Positions 1-5,568 of a DNA stretch of 6,712 nt are shown here, one piece after another. The DNA comes from UBA4416 sp020846025 (GTDB lineage: Bacteria; Bacteroidota; Bacteroidia; B-17B0; Aurantibacillaceae), in NCBI GenBank assembly GCA_963169295.1, contig CAUJDD010000053.1, forward strand, positions 1 to 6,712. The letters are read 5' to 3'. The notes beneath the pieces are model-generated. The model was not told the DNA's origin, searched no databases, and saw nothing but the letters and a program-made list of their open reading frames with translations. Each line of letters begins with the position of its first letter. The first letter of the stretch is position 1. The position numbers and the translations under genes were made by a program.

Positions 1-402
1 CATACGTACTCTTCCTACATCTTCACTTATTCGATTCATTAAATCACCTGTTGTATTTTGCTTATAAAAAGAAGCATCTAAAGATTGATAATGATTATAT
101 ATCTCATTTTTTTGATCAAACTCAATATGACGACTCATTACAATAATTGTTTGACGCATTAAAAACAGAAAGAATCCACTAGTTAAAGATAAAATCAATA
201 ATAATAAACCATATTTTATAAAGGTCATTGATTCAACTGGTGCATTAGTAGAAATTAATTGAATAATAACATTAGTTGCATTACGCACTATGACACCCTG
301 ATAAATAGAAAACAAAGTAGAGAGCACAACAAAAACGGCTCCTAAAATTAGGCGCCATTTATATTTAATAAAATAAGAATTTAAAGAGAAAAGAGATTTC
401 AT
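1..402 (-). CDS. ABC exporter, N-terminal part of the transmembrane domain (partial, runs off the left edge)
   Basis: The reading frame starts with ATG at 402 and is open for 134 codons to the window edge, so only the N-terminus is present. Seen: a short basic start (MKSLFSLNSYFIKYKWR), a first hydrophobic helix at about residues 17-37, a second at about 62-82, then a long soluble stretch with RHIEFDQKNEIYNHYQSL (91-108) and FYKQNTTGDLMNRISEDV (112-129). This last block is the hallmark of the type-1 ABC exporter membrane domain just before its third helix: F/Y-x-x-x-x-T-G-D-L-x-x-R-x-x-x-D-V. Family members (MdlA/MsbA-like half-transporters, about 580 residues) end in an ATP-binding domain, which lies outside the window, and work as dimers exporting drugs, lipids or peptides; the substrate cannot be told here. 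The gene follows the arginase by 34 bp with no hairpin between them, so co-transcription is likely. Confidence 0.85.
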   Translation of the reverse strand, partial: MKSLFSLNSYFIKYKWRLILGAVFVVLSTLFSIYQGVIVRNATNVIIQLISTNAPVESMTFIKYGLLLLILSLTSGFFLFLMRQTIIVMSRHIEFDQKNEIYNHYQSLDASFYKQNTTGDLMNRISEDVGRVRM

Positions 403-436
403 TCAAACATTGATTTTTATTTAAGATAAGCTCTTT

Positions 437-1402
437 TTAAAAATCATTATTAAGTTGGTTAGTGGCTTTTTGTAAAATTTCAAAAGCGTTCTCAGCCATT
501 AAGTTAGCTCGATCTAATGTTGGATTAATCTCAACCATTTCAAAACAAACAATCTTTTTAGAACGCATAATATAGTAAATTAAATTTCCAGCTTCTTTTT
601 CGGTAATACCATTTGGTACTGGTGTTCCAGTTCCGCTACTAATACGACTATCCATGCTATCTACATCAAAACTTACATAAATTACATCGCAATGATCAAG
701 ATAATTTAACGATTCTATAGCTACTCGTTCTACTGCCTTTTTACGTATTTCTTGTAAATTAAATACCCTTACCTTGTTTTTCTTGATTAAATAATCCTCT
801 TGTGGTTCAAAATCTCTAAGTGCAATATAAACCAAATCATTATAATGCATTTTTGGTTTGATGCCACCAATGTTTTTTAGTTTTTCCCAGTATTCAATAG
901 TTTCATCATCAGGATTATTTTGCTGACGTTCTTTATTATCCTCTCCTAATAATGCGGCAATTGGCATACCGTGCATATTTCCACTTGGTGTTGTATATGG
1001 TGTATGAATATCGGCGTGAGCATCAATCCAAATTACCCCTACTCTTTTATTTGGGTAAGCCATTTTTATACCACTTATAGTACCAAGAGCTGAGCTATGA
1101 TCACCCGCCAATACAATAGGCACTTCATCTTTTAATAAAGTTTTTTTTATTTCATTGGCTAAACGTTCGTTTAATGTATAAATTCCTTTTATTCGTTTAG
1201 CATAATCATTTACAACCGGCTCAAGCAATAAATGGTTTTCGTTTGGCACTTCTACCGACTTAAATTTTTTAAAGAAATTACTTCCAAAATCTAAGGCAGC
1301 TATCTTTATTGCATCTACCCCCATACTTGAACCTCGAGTACCTGCACCTATTTCACTTTTCACCTCTATTAATTTAATTGGCTTTATCATAGACTTATTC
1401 AT
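437..1402 (-). CDS. Arginase (ureohydrolase family)
   Basis: A 321-residue cytosolic ureohydrolase, the normal length for arginase, which hydrolyses L-arginine to L-ornithine and urea with a two-manganese centre. All six expected metal ligands are visible: H102 in AGDHS, D127/H129/D131 in WIDAHAD, and D246/D248 in SFDVDSMD. The SGNMHGMP block (140-147) is the arginase version of the substrate loop: it holds the residues that read the amino and carboxyl groups of arginine, plus H144, equivalent to rat H141. GTGTPVPNG (257-265) and E291 in VEINP, the guanidinium-binding Glu position, complete the site. This favours arginase over agmatinase or formimidoylglutamase. The usual GGDHS begins with Ala here (A99), a mild change. 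The start is ATG at 1402; a second Met at codon 5 is possible, but the first lies suitably close (about 20 nt) to a -7 motif. The gene leads a unit with the downstream ABC exporter. A role in arginine use as a nitrogen source is inferred. Confidence 0.9.
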   Translation of the reverse strand: MNKSMIKPIKLIEVKSEIGAGTRGSSMGVDAIKIAALDFGSNFFKKFKSVEVPNENHLLLEPVVNDYAKRIKGIYTLNERLANEIKKTLLKDEVPIVLAGDHSSALGTISGIKMAYPNKRVGVIWIDAHADIHTPYTTPSGNMHGMPIAALLGEDNKERQQNNPDDETIEYWEKLKNIGGIKPKMHYNDLVYIALRDFEPQEDYLIKKNKVRVFNLQEIRKKAVERVAIESLNYLDHCDVIYVSFDVDSMDSRISSGTGTPVPNGITEKEAGNLIYYIMRSKKIVCFEMVEINPTLDRANLMAENAFEILQKATNQLNNDF

Positions 1403-1421
1403 ACATAAAAAATTAATTATA

Positions 1422-1429
1422 CAAAGATA
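1422..1429 (-). promoter_or_regulatory. Bacteroidota -7 promoter element for the arginase gene
   Basis: The minus strand reads TATCTTTG, an exact match to the Bacteroidota TAnnTTTG -7 element, ending 19 nt before the arginase ATG. Transcription would start near 1416 and give a leader of about 14 nt. It lies downstream of the thiolase terminator, where a new promoter is needed. The upstream -33 partner is weak: the nearest TTTG (1459-1462) is 29 nt away, longer than the usual 17-23 nt. Confidence 0.5.
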
Positions 1430-1478
1430 CGAATATGAACGGAAAATGTGAAGTGCTACAAATATCTCAAATAATCAC

Positions 1479-1512
1479 AAAAAAAGAGGTTGATAGTTCC
1501 ATCAACCTCTTT
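1479..1512 (-). terminator. Intrinsic (rho-independent) terminator of the thiolase gene
   Basis: A perfect 12-bp inverted repeat, AAAGAGGTTGAT at 1483-1494 pairing with ATCAACCTCTTT at 1501-1512, has a 6-nt loop (1495-1500). On the minus strand the stem runs straight into a T tract (the plus-strand A run 1479-1485). It begins 21 nt after the thiolase stop codon. On the plus strand the following sequence is only loosely T-rich, so its main direction is minus, ending the thiolase transcript before the arginase promoter. Confidence 0.9.
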
Positions 1513-1533
1513 CATTTATTTAATTATGTCAAA

Positions 1534-2718
1534 TTACATATTTTCAATAACCAAGGCAGTAGCACCACCACCACCATTACAAATACCAGCTGCGCCGTAC
1601 TTAGCATTATTTTGTTTTAATACATTAATAAGAGTAACAATTACCCTTGCGCCACTACATCCTAAAGGATGGCCTAATGACACAGCGCCACCATTTACAT
1701 TGACTTTTGATGCGTCAAGGTTCATTAACTTCATATTTGCTAACCCAACAACAGAGAAGGCTTCATTTAATTCAAAATATTGAATGTCATTCAATTTTAA
1801 TCCTGCTTTTTCAATAGCTTTAGGCACAGCTAAAGCAGGCGCAGTTGTAAACCACTCTGGTGCTTGTTCCGCATCTGAATATCCTTTAATCTTTGCTAAA
1901 GGTTTCAATCCTAATGCTTCCGCTTTTTCCTTACTCATTAAAATTAAAGCAGCTGCTCCGTCATTCATCGTTGAAGCATTAGCAGCCGTAACTGTTCCAT
2001 CTTTCTGAAATACAGGTTTTAATCCTGGTATCTTCTCAAAATTTACATTTTTATACTCTTCATCTTCAGAAAATAAAACCGTTCCTTTTTTAGTTACAAC
2101 CTCTACAGGCACAATCTCTTCTTTAAATTTTCCAGCAGCCCATGCTGCCGCAGAACGCTTATAAGATTCGATAGCAAAGGCATCTTGGTCTTCTCTAGAA
2201 AACTTCATATCCTTAGCACATAGCTCAGCACAATTACCCATTGGTACATTACCATACACATCTGTTAACCCATCTTTTGCTAAACCATCTATAACTGTAC
2301 CATTACCATATTTTGCGCCCCAACGGTTGTTTTCTAAATAAAAAGGAACAGAACTCATACTTTCCATTCCACCTGCCACTACTACTTCGGCATCACCCAG
2401 TAAAATAGCTTGGGCACCTAAAGAAATAGCTTTCATTCCGCTTGCACATACTTTGTTAACAGTTGTACAATTTACGTTATCTGGTAACCCCGCAAATTTT
2501 GCCGCTTGTCGGGCAGGAGCCTGACCTAAATTGGCTTGTAACACAGATCCCATAATCACTTCATTTACCAATGATGGATCTAATTTAATTCTATCTAAAG
2601 CCCCTTTAATGGCAGTAGCACCTAATTTAGTAGCAGAAATTCCTGCTAATGTTCCACCAAATGACCCCAAAGGTGTTCTTACGGCAGATACTATGTACAC
2701 TTCTTTACTCATAATCAT
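1534..2718 (-). CDS. Acetyl-CoA C-acetyltransferase (thiolase)
   Basis: A full-length 394-residue thiolase, which condenses two acetyl-CoA to acetoacetyl-CoA or runs the reverse cleavage. Seen: the N-terminal block VYIVSAVRTPLGSFGG (7-22), the nucleophile C91 in VNKVCASGMKA, GGMESMSSVP (116-125), the NEAF motif (318-321), the catalytic His H350 in GHPLGCSGAR, and C380 in GICNGGGGATA, the acid/base Cys. Length and motifs match the short-chain AtoB/ThlA/PhaA group; whether the enzyme is biosynthetic (acetoacetyl-CoA supply) or degradative (acyl-CoA or amino-acid breakdown) cannot be decided from the sequence. The ATG at 2718 gives MIMSKEV; an ATG two codons later (2712) gives MSKEVYIVSAVRTP, which fits the family N-terminus equally well or better. 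The gene appears monocistronic: it has its own -7 motif upstream and a strong terminator 21 nt after its stop, and it is divergent from the metallophosphoesterase gene. Confidence 0.96.
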   Translation of the reverse strand: MIMSKEVYIVSAVRTPLGSFGGTLAGISATKLGATAIKGALDRIKLDPSLVNEVIMGSVLQANLGQAPARQAAKFAGLPDNVNCTTVNKVCASGMKAISLGAQAILLGDAEVVVAGGMESMSSVPFYLENNRWGAKYGNGTVIDGLAKDGLTDVYGNVPMGNCAELCAKDMKFSREDQDAFAIESYKRSAAAWAAGKFKEEIVPVEVVTKKGTVLFSEDEEYKNVNFEKIPGLKPVFQKDGTVTAANASTMNDGAAALILMSKEKAEALGLKPLAKIKGYSDAEQAPEWFTTAPALAVPKAIEKAGLKLNDIQYFELNEAFSVVGLANMKLMNLDASKVNVNGGAVSLGHPLGCSGARVIVTLINVLKQNNAKYGAAGICNGGGGATALVIENM

Positions 2719-2739
2719 TATTAATTTTAGTTAGTGCGC

Positions 2740-2747
2740 CAAATATA
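2740..2747 (-). promoter_or_regulatory. Bacteroidota -7 promoter element for the thiolase gene
   Basis: The minus strand reads TATATTTG, an exact TAnnTTTG match, ending 21 nt before the first ATG of the thiolase gene and 27 nt before the second. Transcription would start near 2733, leaving a leader of about 15-21 nt. No TTG -33 element is visible at the usual spacing upstream, so the call rests on the -7 motif and its position alone. Confidence 0.5.
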
Positions 2748-2900
2748 ACACCCTTGTTAGTGTTTTGTATTACCGTTCATCTAAAATTCATCAACATTTT
2801 AAAAAGAAATTAACATTCTAATACACGAAATAGGTATTTTACAAAATATAACATTCTTATTTCTGCTATAATCTCACAATTCAATACCTTTACGTGTTTT

Positions 2901-4166
2901 ATGAAACCATCTTTGTTTTTAATACTAATTGTTTTTTGCCTCGTATTATTTATTGAATTTTATTTTGTTCAGGCGGTAAAAACAGTAAGTGTTGATTATT
3001 CTCCTAATAAACGTAAATACCTTTTGTGGCTCGTTTATTTTCTGGCTATCTCAAGTATCATTGTCTTTAGTATTGCCTCGGTTTATCCACCACCAGAATG
3101 GACAGTAACAATGCGCATATTTTTAGCTATCTTTTTTGTTTTATTACTAAGCAAATTATTAGGCTGTACATTTTTACTGATAGACGACATTATTCGCTTA
3201 TTTAAGTGGATAGGCTCCAAGTTTTCATCAAACACAATTACTAATGATAACGAAACAAATAATCAAATAAGCCGCTTGAAATTTTTTAGTTATTTAGCAC
3301 TCACATTTACCATTATTCCAGCTGTATCGTTATTATACGGTATGTTGTTTGGCGCATATCGTTATCGCCTACACAAGGTAAAAGTAAAATCACCTAATCT
3401 TCCAAATGCTTTTAATGGCTTTAAGATAATTCAACTCTCCGATATTCATTCAGGTAGTTTTTTAAGTACACAACCTTTACAAAAAGCATTTCAGATTGTT
3501 ATGGAACAAGGAGCTGATTTAATTTTATTTACTGGCGATTTAGTGAATAACGAGGCTAATGAAACTGAACCACATCTTGAGAGTTATAAAATGCTAAAAG
3601 CACCACATGGCGTTTATTCTATTCTTGGGAATCATGATTATGGAGACTACAAGAAATGGAGTTCAGAAATTGAAAAAATTGAAAATTTAAACCGACTAAA
3701 ACAAGTCCAAGAAGAAGCTGGTTGGAAATTATTAATCAACCAACATGTAGCTATTGAGAAAGATGGAGAAAAAATTGCCTTACTTGGAATTGAAAACTGG
3801 GGAGGTAATTTACATTTCCCACGTTACGGAAAACTTGATGAAGCACATAAAGGAACAGAAGAATATCCTTTCAAAATTTTACTCTCACATGATCCTTCAC
3901 ATTGGGATATGCAAGTAACAACCGAAACAAAATTTAGGGATATTGATTTAACATTAAGTGGACACACACACGGTATGCAATTAGGTATTGAAATTCCAGG
4001 TTTAGTAAAATGGAGCCCTTCAAAATTTGTATATAAGCACTGGGCAGGCTTGTATAAGCTAGAGAATCAATTTCTTTATGTTAATCGTGGGCTAGGTTTT
4101 TTAGGTTATCCTGGTCGTTTGGGTATTTGGCCCGAAATAACAGTAATTGAATTAGAAAAAGCCTAA
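2901..4166 (+). CDS. Membrane-anchored metallophosphoesterase
   Basis: A 421-residue protein with an N-terminal membrane part and a C-terminal calcineurin-like phosphoesterase domain (COG1408/YaeI-like). Seen: hydrophobic helices at about 4-24, 41-62, 71-93 and 128-151, with a polar, Asn-rich linker (107-124) before the fourth. The catalytic domain starts near 170 and carries the metal-binding motifs in order: D181 and H183 in LSDIHSG, D213 in TGDLVN, N244/H245 in LGNHDYGD, H330 in LLSHDPSHW, H355 and H357 in LSGHTHGMQLG. All expected metal ligands are present, so it should be active. Family members with this layout hydrolyse phosphoesters, including membrane lipid phosphates in some cases; the substrate here is unknown. 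The start is ATG at 2901 with no Shine-Dalgarno. TACCTTTA at 2885-2892 is one base off the -7 motif but would leave almost no leader, and TATAAT occurs at 2867-2872, so the promoter is unclear. The TAA stop overlaps the stop of the convergent rhomboid gene. Confidence 0.9.
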   Translation: MKPSLFLILIVFCLVLFIEFYFVQAVKTVSVDYSPNKRKYLLWLVYFLAISSIIVFSIASVYPPPEWTVTMRIFLAIFFVLLLSKLLGCTFLLIDDIIRLFKWIGSKFSSNTITNDNETNNQISRLKFFSYLALTFTIIPAVSLLYGMLFGAYRYRLHKVKVKSPNLPNAFNGFKIIQLSDIHSGSFLSTQPLQKAFQIVMEQGADLILFTGDLVNNEANETEPHLESYKMLKAPHGVYSILGNHDYGDYKKWSSEIEKIENLNRLKQVQEEAGWKLLINQHVAIEKDGEKIALLGIENWGGNLHFPRYGKLDEAHKGTEEYPFKILLSHDPSHWDMQVTTETKFRDIDLTLSGHTHGMQLGIEIPGLVKWSPSKFVYKHWAGLYKLENQFLYVNRGLGFLGYPGRLGIWPEITVIELEKA

Positions 4167-4906
4167 TTCTTTTTTTCCTGTTCTTCACTATCTTTCGATG
4201 CTTTATAGTGATATATTATTTTAAGTGCTTGCTCTCGTTCCTGTTCCTTCAATGCTTCAATTTCTAATTGACGGTTATATTCTGCTTCTAAATCTACTTC
4301 CTGCTCTGGCCATTGATAAATCTCAGCTTGAGGCCCTTCTTTACGATAATTAAAAGCAACTAAAAGTCCGGCAAAGGCACCAAATAAATGTCCTTCCCAC
4401 GAAACAGCTGTATCAAATGGAAAAATGCCATAAGTAATGCTCCCATACATAAATACCACAAATGCCGAAACCATCATTAATGGTTTATGTTTTCGGAACA
4501 CACCGCTAAAAAAAATAAATGTGGCTAATCCATAAATTAAAATACTTGCACCAAAATGGTAATTTGTGATAACTGTATTATTTCGTCCGCCAATCCATAA
4601 CCAAACACCGCTGATGATGTAAATCCAAAACACACTTGGCCACGCTATTGTTTTGTAGAAATAAAATAGTACAGAACCTAATACTAAAATTGGCAAGGTA
4701 TTATTTAAAATATGTCCCATATCGCCATGAATAAAAGGTGAGAAAAGAATACCCCACAAACCATCAACTGTACGGGGACTAACACCAAAACGATATAATT
4801 GTAAATGAAAGGCTGAATCTGATATAAAGATAATCCAACACAACAACATATAAATAAATGGGTATTTAATGCTCGACAAAAAATCTGATATAGGAAATTT
4901 GTTCAC
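4163..4906 (-). CDS. Rhomboid family intramembrane serine protease
   Basis: A 247-residue six-helix rhomboid that should cut single-pass membrane proteins within the bilayer. Hydrophobic segments lie at about 15-33, 64-84, 89-107, 115-134, 142-160 and 170-187. The catalytic set matches E. coli GlpG: S121 in HFGAS and H173 in WEGHLFGAFAG form the dyad, and H60, H65 and N69 in FIHGDMGHILNNT correspond to GlpG H145, H150 and N154 with the same spacing. The residue after the catalytic Ser is Ile (GASI), where most rhomboids have Gly (GxSG). Residues 190-247 form a highly charged Glu/Lys/Gln-rich tail, probably cytoplasmic and helical. The start is GTG at 4906: an in-frame TAA lies four codons upstream and the next Met (M20) would remove half of helix 1. 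The gene is 80 bp downstream of the TIMP-like membrane protein on the same strand; its stop TAG overlaps the metallophosphoesterase stop by 4 bp. Confidence 0.92.
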   Translation of the reverse strand: MNKFPISDFLSSIKYPFIYMLLCWIIFISDSAFHLQLYRFGVSPRTVDGLWGILFSPFIHGDMGHILNNTLPILVLGSVLFYFYKTIAWPSVFWIYIISGVWLWIGGRNNTVITNYHFGASILIYGLATFIFFSGVFRKHKPLMMVSAFVVFMYGSITYGIFPFDTAVSWEGHLFGAFAGLLVAFNYRKEGPQAEIYQWPEQEVDLEAEYNRQLEIEALKEQEREQALKIIYHYKASKDSEEQEKKN

Positions 4907-4945
4907 TATAAGGTTTTAACTAAAAACATACCAAAAGCAAAGTAT

Positions 4946-4976
4946 GCCATCATGCGTGCTAAAAAGCGCCATCATG
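4946..4976. repeat. Paired GCCATCATG repeat with a short imperfect hairpin
   Basis: The 9-mer GCCATCATG occurs at 4946-4954 and again at 4968-4976, 22 nt apart, in the gap between the TIMP-like gene and the rhomboid gene. Between the starts, ATGcGTGCT (4952-4960) can pair with AGCGCCAT (4965-4972) around an AAAA loop, with one bulged base, giving an 8-bp stem. No T tract follows on the minus strand, so it does not look like a terminator. Function unknown; chance is possible for so short an element. Confidence 0.35.
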
Positions 4977-4986
4977 ACATAAAAGA

Positions 4987-5562
4987 TTATTTGAAAAATT
5001 TATTAAAACAATAATACAAGGCAAACATACCAAGTACCGAACAAATGAGTATAACAAAAAATTGAGTAGTATTAGGGATAATATTTCGCCCTTTAATATT
5101 TTGTGTATCGTCCTCTTTTAAAAAATGATGAATACCTAAATTTTGTTGCAAATAATGGCGTTCATCTTCAAACGTGATACCCGTAAGCTCAATAAAAAAA
5201 TCATTTTTGGTATCTTTTATAAATTTACGGCTACGACTACAAAAATCTAACTTCGCATTATCTATTTGATAATAGGTACTGTATATGAGCCATTCATCTC
5301 CTATTCTTAAATCTATTTTACAATTATCATCATTATTAAATAGTATTTTAAACTCCTGCTTAGAAATTCCTTTATACAATTCTCTCAACTCAAAAATAGC
5401 TTCACTATTTTCTCCATTTAATTTCACCGATTTTATGACACCATTAAAAATTATGGTGTATTTATCAAGCTCTTCTTTATCTAACTTTGTTATTGGACAC
5501 TGACATGCCAATAAGTTACCCATCCACAACATAAAAAAAATGATATAATAAACCTTACTCAC
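4987..5562 (-). CDS. Exported protein with TIMP/netrin-like cysteine pattern and C-terminal membrane helix
   Basis: A 191-residue protein of unknown function. Seen: a hydrophobic signal segment (residues 4-19) ending LLAC, followed at once by C20-Q-C22-P. Then comes a beta-rich domain with IIFNGVIKSV (37-46), ELYKG (61-65), C81, a GDEWLIYS block (88-95) and C108, a polar stretch, and a single membrane helix at about 168-186 followed by NKFFK. The N-terminal C-x-C, the later G/W-L-I-Y block and the four-cysteine spacing (pairs 20-81 and 22-108) resemble the TIMP/netrin (NTR) OB-fold, where Cys1 and Cys3 bond to two downstream cysteines. LLAC could instead be a lipobox with C20 lipidated, which would prevent the first disulfide. 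The start is GTG at 5562, only 6 bp after the histidine ammonia-lyase stop and in the same frame as it; that in-frame TAA bars any earlier start. The tight spacing implies co-transcription. The fold is inferred from the pattern and the function is unknown. Confidence 0.75.
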   Translation of the reverse strand: MSKVYYIIFFMLWMGNLLACQCPITKLDKEELDKYTIIFNGVIKSVKLNGENSEAIFELRELYKGISKQEFKILFNNDDNCKIDLRIGDEWLIYSTYYQIDNAKLDFCSRSRKFIKDTKNDFFIELTGITFEDERHYLQQNLGIHHFLKEDDTQNIKGRNIIPNTTQFFVILICSVLGMFALYYCFNKFFK

Positions 5563-5568
5563 GTTGTA

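Noticed and set aside
403..436. Terminator between the arginase and ABC exporter genes
   Set aside because: Only a 4-bp stem (AAGA/TCTT) can form and no GC-rich hairpin with a T tract is present.
437..1402. Formimidoylglutamase (hutG) of the histidine pathway, given a histidine ammonia-lyase in the same window
   Set aside because: The SGNMHGMP substrate loop and the VEINP Glu are arginase signatures, and the gene is about 4 kb away in another transcription unit.
1479..1512. Part of a repeat family or CRISPR-like unit
   Set aside because: It is a single perfect inverted repeat with a T tract at the right distance after a stop codon, fully explained as a terminator; no second copy is seen in the window.
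1435..2734. Several plus-strand open frames across the thiolase gene and its flanks
   Set aside because: They lie mostly antisense to a thiolase with all catalytic motifs intact, have low-complexity translations and show no family resemblance; one spans the terminator hairpin.
5285..5503. 72-codon plus-strand open frame inside the TIMP-like gene
   Set aside because: Ser/Leu-rich antisense shadow with no recognisable motif; the minus-strand frame has a signal segment, a cysteine pattern and tight operon spacing.
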